NCBI GenBank assembly: GCA_036850595.1
Contig: CM072159.1
Coordinates: 28,626,280-28,690,279, forward strand
DNA from: Rhyacichthys aspro
Taxonomy: Eukaryota; Chordata; Actinopteri; Gobiiformes; Rhyacichthyidae
Direction of reading: 5' to 3'
DNA: 64,000 bases
Shown: one piece after another, positions 36,201 to 54,978 of the stretch
How the letters are laid out: each line of letters starts with the position of its first letter
Position numbering within the stretch: the stretch's first letter is position 1
Notes under the pieces: generated by a model
What the model saw: the letters and a program-made list of their open reading frames with translations, nothing else
Told to the model about the DNA's origin: nothing
Databases searched by the model: none
Translations under genes and position numbers: made by a program

Positions 36201-37980
36201 TAAGGCAAAGCAACAACTGTAACCAATAAATAGACACACATCCTCTATGAGGCTGCATAAACATATTAAAGCTACTTAAACTGACTTAAACTTACTATTT
36301 GTGATTGTGAGAGTTTGTCAAGGTCTTTTAGGTTTGACGACATTTCATTCTGTATACTAAAGTGTTCAGGGATTAACTACTCTATATGCATCTCAAAAAG
36401 ATTTTTGAAGGAAAAAGTGCAATAAACCTCATCATTATGAGATTTAAATCAAATTAAAAACTTGGTGGCCCCAGCGATCAGTGGAAATTAGTATGAGACT
36501 ACAAGTACAACAATACACCACAATAAAAACACAACAAGTACAAGGGCTACATAGTATTTATTAGTTTTTATCAGTATTCGTATTTAACAGTATTCATATT
36601 GTAAATTAACCTGCAATAGTTATCAGAACTTTCACAAAATATCTTTTGCCAGTCATATAATTTAGCCAAGATTCATTTGTCAGTTTTTATTACTTGGGAT
36701 TCCTGGAATTATTTTAACTATCCCACTCTGCCTTATTTTAATCTCCAAAACCTACAGCAGCCTCAGAGGGTCAAAACTCCAACTCCAAAACCCCACTGGG
36801 TTTAGGAACTAAACATTAACAAGTTTATCCAAAGCCAATCAAGTTTTAAACAAATGTCCTCTCTAGTCCTCTGGACTGATGCAATGTTGAAAAACATGGT
36901 GGCTGAATGTTTCCAGTATTAAATGCATTGTTTCCAGGACATTTTAATAATTTTTCAGATCATTTCTACACTTGGACCACTCTCTCACTTGCAGGTTTTC
37001 AAGAACATGTGGCAAACATTTATACTCTATCTTTCAAAATACTTACCCAATTATAGCTTTAAAATGTGGCCCTAGTGTGACCATTGGAAGTTACCATATT
37101 TCTTTTCATAATTTGAAAAATGTTTACTTTACCAAAGTCTTATTGACATTGCAATTTTAGTTATGTTCAACAGGTACTTCCAAATCTTGTCTGTGTGCTT
37201 TTAATTTGTATTTAATTTCACATTAAACTTCCTAATGTAAGAGCTATATAAATAAAATTACCTTATGTGCACAAAGTCAGTGGATGACTTCTTACCTCCG
37301 TCTCCCATCGACAGCCTTTTGACGACCAGGGCTGGGTAGGGCACCTCACACTCAGTGATGTTCCCTGTGTCCGCTGAGCTAAAGTTCAGGTTGTAGGACG
37401 TAGTGGTGTGGAACGGGGTGAAGGTACGAGACAGTGGGGGGCTCCTGTTGGGCCTCACGCTGTCCGGCTGCACCGACTGTGGCCCACGTGTGAAAGTAAA
37501 GTAAGGAGAGTCATGGGTGTTGCTTGTTGGCGTTGAACAGTACCTCTGCCATGTTTTAACTTGTTTCAGGTCACTCCCGTCCGCTCCTTTCCTCTCTCCT
37601 TTCCTCTCTCCTAGTGTACTCGTGATGCTGTATGTGACATTGGCCGTTGCGGGGAGCTTACAGTTGGGAGTGGACGGAGTAGCCATTGGAGTAGACGGAC
37701 CCATGCCGTTTCTCTTGGATGCTGCCGAGCTGGGCATTCCCATCCCTTTGTCTTTTTCCCTGTCCACCTTCTCTCTGCAGAGAGCCCCTTTTTTGAGGAG
37801 AGCCTCCAGGTTGTGCCTCAGGCCGCACTGGGGGCTGTCGTAGCTGCTGGAGGAGAATTTGGGGATCTGAAAAGGTGAGTTGGGCTCCCGTTCACCACGC
37901 CACTGGATGGTCTGCAGTTTCCGGCAGATGCTGTCCACTGGATTGTGGCGTCGGGTCGGCTGAGGCGTACAATACTCCAT
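11804..37980 (-). CDS. irag2: IRAG2 (LRMP/Jaw1), long KASH-domain form
   Basis: ER and outer-nuclear-membrane tail-anchored protein; the family binds IP3 receptors, and zebrafish Lrmp is needed for nucleus-centrosome attachment. Exons in transcript order: 37262-37980, 36020-36105, 34592-34772, 34148-34206, 33999-34074, 33712-33870, 33512-33629, 32690-32740, 32494-32571, 32233-32289, 31998-32057, 31613-31677, 31409-31502, 31169-31315, 30959-31057, 29730-29881, 27844-27955, 26709-26982, 24832-24884, 22534-22633, 21771-21912, 20326-20416, 19005-19048, 18760-18842, 18488-18648, 17843-~18026, 17638-17692, 17521-17548, 16841-16981, 16075-16209, 15837-15984, 15662-15705, 15521-15583, 14329-14387, 13644-13772, 12070-12218, 11804-11946. 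Phase is consistent at every junction except entry into the exon ending at 18026. The model gives about 1,510 residues against about 555 for the usual human form. Synteny (DNAI7 and BCAT1 on either side) identifies IRAG2 rather than IRAG1. Start: first ATG without an immediate stop downstream of the 5' exon. The exon 14329-14387 acceptor is the least certain. Confidence 0.8.
12963..13485. mobile_element. Non-autonomous inverted-repeat element (MITE-like) in an IRAG2 intron
   Basis: The left end reads TAAAGGTGCAATGTG and the right end, reverse-complemented, TAAGGGTGCATTGTG. The two arms agree at about 15 of 18 positions and bound roughly 520 bases with no coding potential. The family and any target-site duplication could not be fixed by eye. 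Confidence 0.5.
15521..16981 (-). other. irag2: IRAG/MRVI1 core of IRAG2
   Basis: Five consecutive exons (16841-16981, 16075-16209, 15837-15984, 15662-15705, 15521-15583) encode the block shared by IRAG1 and IRAG2. Motifs include FKCDMFTLEKRLRLEERSRD, LAEENVRREV, RVSSRSEMLGAIHQENRIGK, AVEVMIQHVENLRRMYTKEH and the closing RRVSIAAIPRGGN. The last resembles the RRRVSVAVVPK region of IRAG1, which carries a cGMP-kinase-type R-R-x-S site. The heptad pattern suggests coiled coil across most of it, about residues 1177-1353 of the long model. Confidence 0.85.
16441..16452. repeat. Homopolymer of 12 C
   Basis: Uninterrupted C12 in an AT-rich IRAG2 intron, directly after a run of TATAAT-type simple sequence; prone to length error in assembly. 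Confidence 0.95.
17843..18120 (-). promoter_or_regulatory. irag2: Candidate internal first exon and promoter of a short IRAG2 isoform
   Basis: The exon at 17843-18026 opens with ATG (18026) in the frame that continues through the IRAG core to the KASH tail, giving a protein of about 425 residues, the size class of the short mammalian forms. Upstream there is no pyrimidine-tract acceptor in a phase that would accept the preceding exon (18488-18648, which ends in phase 0). TGACTCA, a perfect AP-1 site, lies at 18097-18103, and a TTAATAAAAG stretch precedes the ATG. This looks like a separate transcription start rather than an internal exon. It remains an inference without transcript data. Confidence 0.5.
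21225..21480 (+). mobile_element. 3' fragment of a LINE reverse-transcriptase ORF
   Basis: Within an IRAG2 intron, the + strand can be read as ...ALLWNDLSDNLR...LDASFKSLL, matching the LWNxLPxxLR...SFKSxLKTHLF pattern found at the end of many LINE-type ORFs in fish. The rest of the element is absent, so it is a dead 5'-truncated copy. Confidence 0.5.
22634..24831. other. IRAG2 intron, 2.2 kb
   Basis: Between exons 22534-22633 and 24832-24884. Contains a T-rich tract near 23701 and simple AAAT repeats near 23333; no gene or convincing element seen. Confidence 0.6.
24885..26708. other. IRAG2 intron, 1.8 kb
   Basis: A GC-richer patch at about 25130-25400 stands out and could be conserved non-coding DNA, but no motif identifies it. 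The 71-codon open frame there has no splice or homology support. Confidence 0.5.
27956..29729. other. IRAG2 intron, 1.8 kb, with two MEF2-type sites
   Basis: Mostly AT-rich. Near the right end, CTATAAATAG (29599-29608) and CTATAAATAA (29648-29657) both fit the MEF2 consensus YTAWWWWTAR and also read as TATA boxes. The segment 28120-28560 is GC-richer and unexplained. Confidence 0.55.
29730..34206 (-). other. irag2: Coiled-coil rod of long IRAG2
   Basis: Exons between 34206 and 29730 encode mostly Leu/Glu/Lys/Gln heptads, about residues 330-735. Clear stretches are NLQMNNQKLQEEVKKLKQVV, EDTNQKLAEENEELRSQAR, ETDELQKRIAELCDINADLQ and AHSLDQLAQYADSLEKELIK. Many exons are phase 0 and short (51, 78, 57 and 60 bases), as is common for rod domains built by exon duplication. 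The arrangement after an EF-hand-like unit recalls KASH5 (CCDC155). It probably mediates dimerisation or motor-adaptor contact; the partner is not evident from sequence. Confidence 0.75.
34592..36105 (-). other. irag2: EF-hand-like N-terminal domain of long IRAG2
   Basis: Exons 36020-36105 and 34592-34772 join to encode an EF-hand-like pair. Recognisable parts are LLDTIFHACDTQRRGKVYVS, HIVDYLRHTTSRTSEDSGLE and DLDTYHAVMREWIDDCRNNG. The FxACDxxRxG loop followed by a helix, and the MR(D/E)WI ending, closely resemble the EF-hand-like N-terminus of KASH5, which binds dynein light intermediate chain. The loop lacks several canonical calcium ligands, so calcium binding is doubtful. An ATG inside the first exon at 36093 has a good Kozak context and could start a shorter isoform. 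Confidence 0.75.
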
Positions 37981-38447
37981 CCTGCTGCGGGAACTGTCGC
38001 AATACTGGCTTCCTGACTCCGGGAGAGGGTAAACTCTGGAGAAACATGGAGCAATATGTCATATGCTTAATGTAATTGTGGTACATGAGAAATATCAATA
38101 TCACTAAGACATGAAATTTTAAAGGCCAAGATATTATGAATATGAAAATAATTGGCCGATTGGAATTCAGTTATAATGAGTCAAGACTGAGTACAACCAC
38201 AGTGCAGCAAACACCCATTAATATCTCAATATTCATTCTTTCATTTTCTACCATTTTTACTACTTTATTCTTGTGTTGCAAGACTTACATTGACCTTTAT
38301 GCCAATGGTCATTCCTATCATTTGTTTAAAAAAAACCCAGGCCCTTCTATTGTCCCACAAAACACAAAAAAATAAATGCAACACAACAATTTACAATGAA
38401 ATCCGATAAATAACTATGTATGTAGACTTTGACTAAACACTGTATCT

Positions 38448-38745
38448 ATGTCAAGTCTTTGCTCAACATGAATTACTGTTGTTGTAAAACTCAAGACTGG
38501 TCTTAAAATGGTCTTAAGACTCTTTTGTAAAGGTCTTGATGTTGTCATTTTATCGATCCCTAAAGAGTCTTTCTTGGTCTCAAACCTCAACTTCCATGAG
38601 TCTGGACTTGGTCTAAGACCGGACTTGGACTGTTTAGATTTTTTAACTGCTTCCTTGCATCAAATACAGTTTACTATACACTGGTACTGGACTTGACTTG
38701 GTCTTTACCCGACAGTCTTGGTCTTGACTCTTGGAAACAATGGTA
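38448..38745. repeat. Degenerate interspersed repeat rich in GACTTGGTCTT units
   Basis: About 300 bases carry repeated variants of GACTTGGTCTT/AAGACTGGTCTT, including a near-palindrome at TTGGTCTAAGACCGGACTTG. A matching stretch in the opposite orientation lies at about 46688-46756. This indicates a dispersed repeat family rather than a local tandem; I cannot name it. Confidence 0.5.
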
Positions 38746-39428
38746 TTGAACAGTGTCCCCCAAACATCTGGATTAGTGACTGATATAGAGGCTCTTCATT
38801 TTAAGACAAATGTTTAATGTTGCTTAACCAAGGACAAAAACAAACAAAACCTAACCAAAACTTTAGAGCATCACAACATTGAACACTCTTCCCTATGGTC
38901 TAAAAACAGCACTTAAACTGATTGTGCAATACAGAATATGTAAGTGAAAATGGCTGCAGTGCCTCATCAAAGCAGTGCGACTCTAACATTGAATAAAGCC
39001 CAAATAAAAGTCTTAAATAATTATGCACGTTTAGAATCAGTAAATCTTTGGACGTTTCTCAGCCAAAATGCATCAAAGAAACACACTGGAGTACCAGGGG
39101 TGAAAATTAATCCATCCATATGTTTAAGTCATACATTGTATTACTTATGAAAGGAAAAATGAATTGATTTGGAAATACTCTACAATTCAATTATATATAT
39201 ATATTTTTTTTACAATAAAGTCGAAATGTTATTGCAAAACAAAACGAATATTTTAAAAACCCATATAAAACTGCCATGGCACCTGCACAAGCACATTTCA
39301 CGTTGACGACAGTTACACGTCCACACAAACACAAATTCACCTGAGAGTCAGAAACAAATCCTCCGTCTCTGTTAATAATCTAAGAACCAGCCTCTTCTCA
39401 TTTTTGTGGGAGATAATCACAGCTTTAC

Positions 39429-39560
39429 CTCGAAAAACGGTCTGAGACAAGTCCGCGGCCAAATGTTTGTCCAAAACAGAGCACGCGCGCAGGTAGCGTG
39501 CAGCCAAGCTTCGCGAGACTAAAGGGTTAAAAGCTCATGAGGCGCTCGTGAGCGGAAAAT
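39429..39560 (-). other. irag2: Non-coding first exon of IRAG2
   Basis: A strong GTAAAG donor follows TTTTTCGAG on the - strand at 39429, and the matching acceptor TTCTCCAG lies at 38036, extending the first coding exon upstream to 38035. The exon is CpG-rich (CGCGCGCAGG; TCTCGCGA at 39512-39519). It contains one tiny upstream ORF, ATG-AGC-TTT-TAA at 39527-39538, if transcription starts beyond it. The right-hand limit is a guess. Confidence 0.55.
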
Positions 39561-39850
39561 GAGCAGGTACTCCCTCCTAGTGGTCTGCAGGCACACAGCA
39601 GCGACCATTTTTAATAAAGTGTGTTTAATGTCAATAAATGCAACGAAGTACTAAGTAATACTAAGAACAGATATTAATTGACTGTAGGTCTTTACGCTGC
39701 TCTAATCAGGTTAATTCGAAGTATTTTAGCTCAATTAAAGGACTGGTTTCATCCAGACAAACCTGAGTAAGCGGTTTAACTGGACACTAAAGGTGCACAC
39801 ATATATTTCTATCATTCCGCGAAAGGAAACTATCAGTCCTCGGTTAAAGG
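39540..39850. promoter_or_regulatory. Divergent IRAG2/BCAT1 promoter region
   Basis: Interval between the probable non-coding first exons of the two divergent genes. On the BCAT1 side, a donor-like AAAG/GTAGGA lies near 39891, and the coding exon begins after the acceptor TTGTTTTCAG ending at 40555, so BCAT1 has at least one upstream untranslated exon. No TATA box stands out. The start sites are inferred from splice signals only. Confidence 0.45.
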
Positions 39851-40065
39851 ACAGGCATCTGTGAGGTTTTGCTGCTGTTTGTTCAAAAAAAGGTAGGATG
39901 AAATGTTGCAAAGTAAAATGTTCAAAGCCAGAAAATGCTTAATGGTTTATTTTCACTGAAGATAATATGTCTGATGTTATATGTAAAAGGCAATAATGTG
40001 TGATAATGGATGTTTCTGCTCATATTATTACAAAATAAATAGTCTATAGTATTGAAAGTGTTGTG

Positions 40066-40391
40066 CAGTGGTTCTCAAACTGTGGTAGAGGTACCACTGG
40101 TCTCTGTGGTGGTACGGCTGTGGTAAATCTAGGACTATTGATTTCTGCTACACTTTTTCTGTAATACTCTTTACTGTACCACTAAATGTTTGGACTTTTA
40201 AAACACTCACTTGGGATTCAAAATGTGATTTAAAAGAAGCAGCACATCTAACTAAATTCATTTCATAACATTCATAAAGGTGGATAGGTGTGTGTTCATA
40301 TAAAACTTAAAATGGCATAGATTTGTATCGGCATAAAGGTGGTACTTGGAGAGAGAAATATACTTGATACTTGAGAGTCTGAGAACCACTT
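40066..40391. mobile_element. hAT-type MITE between IRAG2 and BCAT1
   Basis: The left end CAGTGGTTCTCAAACT and the right end, reverse-complemented AAGTGGTTCTCAGACT, agree at 14 of 16 positions. CAGNGGTTCTCAAACT is a familiar terminus of hAT-family non-autonomous elements. The 326-base interior has no coding potential. The flanking octamers GTGTTGTG and GTAGAGTA match poorly, so the target duplication is decayed. Confidence 0.7.
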
Positions 40392-40573
40392 GTAGAGTAC
40401 ATAAGACTTTACTTTTTAAATGTATAAATATGATTGACATTGAGTCTGAAACAAATCCAACACACACACACTTGCTTCCACCATAATTTAATGTTTTGTG
40501 AGGTGCTCATATGAAACTTGTAAGTGGTTTGTAACATTGTTTAAATTGTTTTCAGTGATAAAGAAACCTGTAA

Positions 40574-48701
<8,128 letters not shown>

Positions 48702-48887
48702 AAGATCGCCCCAAAAACCTGCCACATGTGAAAACATACACGCAACGCAATAAGGAAAGACATATTGTGCAATGATTGTACCACAACTGCAAGAAGTTAG
48801 TCAAAGTACTTCTGAGTCAGTTTGTATTTTACCTCCCAGGAAACTCAAATGAAGAGGAGTTAACAAAAGTAGGCTTATGTCTCATGC

Positions 48888-48893
48888 AATAAA
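48888..48893 (+). terminator. Poly(A) signal of BCAT1
   Basis: AATAAA lies 187 bases after the BCAT1 stop codon; it is the first such signal downstream. Confidence 0.6.
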
Positions 48894-50734
48894 GCACAAC
48901 AGCTTACTGAAACTTGAATAAACCTACTGCTACAAAAACAGTGTGAAAATGATTTTTAGATCTGCAGAGATTTGTAGTAAATTCATGCAGCTACATTTAC
49001 TTCATGTACTTTTTGAGACCTTACTAGCTCTGTACAGCTCGGAGTAAAGAGTGTATACTTTACTTTCTTGCAGAGGGTAATTAAGGAGGCAAAGCTGACA
49101 TTTATTTTACAAAAAAGTCCTTGAGGTGTCTTCTGTCCAACTGATCACGGTCATCAGCTGTCGTTTTTCTGATGGAGGGAGAATGGTGTAACATTAAGAG
49201 TAACTTTAATATTGAAAAGCATGGCAGGTTGCACTGATGCCTCACAGCAACAAGTTTAATCCTGAGTCCCAGCAGGATAATCCTTCTCCTTGTAGTAAAA
49301 GTAACTGTAATCTAGCCACCTCTGGAGAAATGAATACTGTCAAATTAGTCAACACTGAAGAGACTTATGTAATTGTACCTTTTATGTCCTGGCAACACAA
49401 AGGCAACCTTACTTAACTAAGAGTGAGAACATGTAAAATTATGATAAATGAAAACAGTGATATGATTATAATGTTCTTTCCAGACATGAATTTTAATATA
49501 AATCTGAATTTGGATGTTACTTGAGATATTTGCCTCAGCCAGAAGGGTTTTGAGTTGGCTGGGTCTAGATGGCTCACAAAGTCATTACTTCTACAGAAAA
49601 GTTGTCGTCTAATAATACAATATCACTACAATGTTGCTATAAATAATAAAGCGAGACTCTCTTAAAATATAACAGGAATTTTTGGAGACAAAATAACCAA
49701 AAAGTGAAATGACAATCTTAAAGGTGTAATGTTCAGTTTTCTTTATGGAAATTTAAATTCTTCCTAACAATAAAAAGAAGAAGAAAAAGAGACTGGATCT
49801 TTATTTTAATTTCCTACATTAGATTATTATTAAGAAACCACATAAAATGCAGATCAATAAAGTATGATCCCTTTACAGCACCGTGGGTCACTCTCTTCAA
49901 AGTAAATTGTCTGAAAAATCAAGATAACTCAAGCCATTCTACCAAAAAATATCAAGAAAAAATAAAATTCTACGCATTATGTACATTTTTCTCACTGTTT
50001 ACTAAAGGTTGCATGTTCATAAAGAATGAAAAGTAATGTAATCTCACATCTGATTTACTTTTATGACATGAAAATGTGCTGTTGAGTGTATAGTTAGAAG
50101 TTTTGTACTGTATTGGGTGAAGTTGTAGCTAGGTTAGCATCTTTCTTGCCTCTGTAAATGATAAAAACTGATCTCAGGCCAGTTCCCAGCGTGACGAGCC
50201 TCTCGCTGCTGGACACTGAGCTCCGTCCCAGTCCCTTACACTCAGTAAATGGAATAAAAATGTCCTCCTTGAGTGAAAGAGGAAATCCGTGCTTCTGTGA
50301 AGAGTCGAGCCAGTGCACACACGCTTCCACAGTCCTTAATGATGAAGTGTTTTCCTTTCACGCACACATACACTCACTCGTACAGGACCTGGAACGGACC
50401 CAAAACCATCAGCATAATGGACTCATAACAGAAAGCCATCAAACCGGAGAGCACTTGGCTGAGCGCTCACTTAGACACTCACCGAGCCTTAGCTTTGATA
50501 TTATATGTGACTATAAAATGAAAACTCGTGGGATATGTTGTGTCCACTCTTACATTTCTGCCTCATTAACTGGGATCCCTCCTGTTAACCCCCTTTACTC
50601 TTTAAATTGTGTGTAGAGTTGTCCAGACAGTGGAGTAGACGATGATTTTTGGCTCTTTGTGTTCATGGCTCATTTTGGCAGAAGTTCCTTCGTCGTGTGT
50701 CGAGGCACAGCTGGTGAGCAGCACAGTGAACGTG

Positions 50735-50795
50735 CACACACTCACACACACTCGCGTATACACACACACACTCACGCACACAAACACAGAAGACA
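50735..50795. repeat. Imperfect CA-rich repeat
   Basis: CACACACTCACACACACTCG-type array of about 60 bases with interruptions. Confidence 0.85.
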
Positions 50796-52499
50796 CATAA
50801 CTTATAAATGCCAGACTTTTTCAGCGCTGCTTAATCTAGGTCACAACTGAAGTGACCACAACATGCATCTCATTGTCTTATAGTCCATGTTTCAAGCTAT
50901 TTTTATCATTATTTTTCTTTTTCCATATCTTACAATTACAACTTTTATTACGATTTTATCATGGCATTTAATAAAGTAATAAATGAATTTTCAAAATAAT
51001 ATCTCACACTATTCATGAGCTTTTTATTTACTTATATTAACTCTGTTAAAAGTCAACAGTTCATTGCTAATGTGTGAATAATGTGTATTCTGATGATGTG
51101 AACCAGAAAAGACACAGTGCCTCACAAATATTTGGTTAGTACAATAGATTTTGGTTATAATAGAACTTTACTGTGGAAAAATTATGTGAAATCATTCAAT
51201 CTAACATTTTATATTATATTTTTCTCTGAAATAACAGACAGCATTGGATTATTTATGTGTCATACTGTATATTGTGTATACTTGAGTACATACAAACAAA
51301 TAGGCACGTACATATAATAACAGCCACACCAGTCATCACTGTACCCCTCCATTCATCTCTCCATCAAACACCATCCCATACCATAGTCTCTTCACCCTCC
51401 ACCACCTGCTTTATAAAAAAATGTCAAGAAGCCATCTTTGTGACGTGATTATAGAGCTTTCCTTCTCCAAATAATTAGACACGGCTGTTGTAAGAGGGAC
51501 AGGTTTGGGATGTCATTTAGTGAAATCATTTTAGGTAAATGGTGTATTGCTTTCCATAGGATGTATATGAATATATCGTATAGTGTTAGTGGTTAAAATT
51601 CTGTGCCAACACTAGGTGGCATTATTGTGCAAAAACATGTATCACTCCAGCAAAGAGTAAACAACCTCACATTTAAATTCACAGGTTAAAGCTTTTCAGG
51701 AAATAATTGTCCTCTTTTCACACCAACGACAATAGGTTCTTATAGTTCTGATCAAGAAACCCATGACTCCATCTAGTGACGCAAAGTGGTTTAACAGACA
51801 TCCAAGGACTGCAAAGTTTTATGTAAAATACAAAACAATTTAAGCAAAATTATGTGATTTTTGTATCACATTTGGTACTTGTAAAGTAATAATGTTAACT
51901 GTGTGTTACTGTGGGCTGCAGGTCTATGACGCCATGACAAAAGGCAAATAAATATCCATTGAAAAGTACCCACACTGAGGTAACTTGTATTACATTATTA
52001 TTTTTTTAAACTATAGTGTGCTCTTTCAATATTTTGATATTTTTCCACAGAAACACAAATCCATTAGTCCCTTCTTGTCTTATGAAAAAAAAAAAGTGCA
52101 AGAAAGATTTAGTGTATCTCTAATTGCATATTCATTTGTTCAATTCTATATCCCTGAATATTACTTTAATTGCTTTGAGAAACATTTATGAATGCTATTT
52201 TCAAACACTTCGCATGCTTTCTGCTTCCCTAAAAATACATAATATTGATCTTTATGAGTCTTTTTTATGTTACTTGTCACATTTTATCAGATTAAGTCGC
52301 ATTCTGCGTCCTCACCAGTAGATGTCACTAAATTCCAGATGTACAATGTATGGAGCTTTAAGTCTAGTTTACCAAACCTTTTCTCTTCCAGCAGATATTA
52401 TTTTCCTTCCTCTCACTCTTCGAGCCTCCACGTGTCCCTCTCCATCTCTCAGACAAATCCATTCAGCCCCGAGACGCCGATGATGTTTTAATTGTCACT

Positions 52500-53050
52500 T
52501 CTGGTTAAGGCGGCGGTGACATTCGCACAGAGGGGGGACGGAGGAGGGACAGGGGGGAGGCAGTTGGCGTAATCAGAGGAAATGCAGAGAAGGAGAGAGC
52601 GAGAGAAGGAGGGATGGCACCCATTCAGCGAGCGAGAGTGGTGTTTGGCTGTAAGCGCTCGCTCTCACCCCGCCGGGCCATGATCTGATTTGACAAGCGC
52701 AACGCTGTCATCTTGAGTTTGTCCAATTTGAAATTCTAATTAATGAACTCGGCGCCACTTTGTGTTTTTGTAGCTGTTGTTGTTGTTGTTGTGATCTCCT
52801 TCCTCTTCTTCTTCTTCTTCTTCTTAGGCCACTTTGTCTTCTATTTGTCTTTTCTTTACCCTTCTTCCTCCTCCGGTCTTCTTCCGAGGCTCGCTGTCAC
52901 TGGCTTTGGGTGAGATTGTGGTCTCGCGCCGGAGCAGATGATATCAGTGGCTCTGGGTCACCCAATTAGAAATGTGCGTATGTGTGTATTATCTGAGTGC
53001 GCTGCCTTTGTGTGTGTACATCTCTAAATCCTAATGAGGAAGCAGAGAGA
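52500..53050. promoter_or_regulatory. Candidate conserved non-coding block
   Basis: Starts with a purine-rich GGGGGGACGGAGGAGGGAC segment, then CGCTCGCTCTCACCCCGCCG and TTGAAATTCTAATTAATGAA (a homeodomain-type TAATTA core) at about 52730-52746, and later CACCCAATTAGAAATG near 52960. TTG and CTT triplet repeats (52774-52825) sit in the middle. No supported exon; regulatory role is inferred. Confidence 0.35.
52774..52825. repeat. Adjacent TTG and CTT trinucleotide repeats
   Basis: (TTG)6 followed after a short spacer by (CTT)7; short and probably polymorphic. Confidence 0.9.
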
Positions 53051-54959
53051 GGAGCAATGGCCGCCGATCTCTGAAGCTTAAGGGCAGCGAAGAGTGTCTC
53101 TGTTTTAAGCAATTTCAGAACTCATGAACTTGTATGAAAAATCTATGAACACTCGTCTCTTGTGGGTTTGTATCTGGAGGCACAAAGTCATCAGGTCATG
53201 GTCACTATAACCTCATGAAAACAACTTGTGAGACCAGCTTTTCATGGAAGAAGCAATAATACTGTAGAGGGTCTCACCAAACCACAAAGGGCAGACATCA
53301 CAGAGCTCTGCCACACACCGTTCACCTTTTGACTCCAAAATCAAGGCATTAAAGCAATATGAATTACGCAGAAAGAAGTTAGCAGAGATTTTAGATGTTT
53401 TCCCATTACATTATGCAACTAGTCTTCAACAGGATATGTCAGTCTTTAAATTAAGACATCCAAAAATCCTGTGAGAGCTTCAAAACATGTTAAATTTTTA
53501 TCATTTAAATTGTAATGTATATGTCATTGTTGTAATCTTAAGGTTTGATTCTACTCTTCGAAGCTGATGACAAAGTCTACAGTCCTCTGTTATACTTTTA
53601 ATAGAATTTAAACACACACAACAAATAGATTTTGAAACATGGACGTAAAATGGTAAAATAAACAACCAACAAGTCCGTTCAATTTCTGGAATGATATCGT
53701 CTGCGATTTCTCTTTAGGGAAGAGGAATGTCCTTGTGAGGGCACACAAAAAGTCTTCAGGGCACTATGCAAAGAACTAAAGACCTCTATTTCATCATGGC
53801 TATATCAATCAAATTATGAGTCTATTTAATTCTTTTTTTTTAATCTAGTACAATATCACAAAAGCAGTTTCCTCAAAGACTCTCCAAGACTGAGATGAAA
53901 CCAGGACAGTTCGAAGAAAGAGTGACTTCCTTTTCATTTATATTTATATCAGCCACTTTTACATGAACATATTGTATATACAAAAAGTTTAAACTACATT
54001 GTCCAAAAATACTCTAAGCACAAGCCCAGATTTAGTGAAGTGTGACACAGGTTCCTGTAGAAAACACATGGAACTCCACACAAAAGATCACAATGAGCAT
54101 TTATTACAAGGAAAATACAGTAATGAAATGTAAAATTGTGAGTCCAATTGTTTTCTGTGATTGAGAAAAAAAACTGGTCAAAGTGCCTTGGGTATGTTCC
54201 AGCTCAGTAATAACAGGTAAATAGTGTGGTAATTAGATGATAGTCAAAAGGTAAAACTAAATTAATTCTTGTTATTTTGTAGTTCCAGCCCTGCATAGGT
54301 TTCCAGGGGTTAGATTGTTCTAACAAGTTGTGTATTGTGGTAAATTTATATAAATACTCAAGAATTAACCATTATACTATGTACTTAGATGTAATGTTTC
54401 CTAATTACCCCACTGCTATTGCACTTTGCACTTTCTTGTAGAAAAGTGGTGCTTTCTATTTTAAAACTGAAGTTGCAAATATAATAGATTTGAACATTGA
54501 CAGTTCACGATCAAAACATGACACGATGCTTTCTGCCGTTGTGGGAAAATGAAGCTAAAATTCAGCACAGTTCTTTTTAAAAATTCATTAGACATCATAG
54601 AATCAGCCATTTGTATATATTTGTGTTCATTTTAGGCAACTTTAGAAACTGTATTGTTCCTGTCCAATCACATTTTTGCATGTTATTATGTTACAACAGT
54701 TTACATATATTAAAGCAGCTATGCGTAATTTTTAGCCCAAATATATTTATTCTCAAAATCATTTACCCTCAGTTGGACAAAAACCTCCAGTAAAACTTTT
54801 CTGTCCATGCTCTACGGCACTTACATAGAGGCTGCAGGAATAGACCGATACACTAGACCACAGCATAGTCTTATTTGTACAAAATATGCTAAAATGACCT
54901 ACTGTTTCAAAAAACATGTTCTTTCTTCCAAATTTGCTGCTTGGATAGTCTCCATTTGT

Positions 54960-54978
54960 AAAAAAAAAAAAAAAAAAA
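54960..54978. repeat. Poly(A) tract
   Basis: About 19 consecutive A. It lies about 250 bases after a TTAAAGCAGCTATGCGTAAT motif at 54711, so the pair may mark a small retroposed or MITE-like insertion. Confidence 0.8.

Noticed and set aside
37517..37843. 108-codon ORF on the + strand
   Set aside because: Antisense shadow of the first coding exon of IRAG2, which has homologous neighbours and splice sites.
50158..50616. 152-codon ORF downstream of BCAT1
   Set aside because: No recognisable domain, no splice partners and no codon-use signal; likely chance in a long AT-poor patch.
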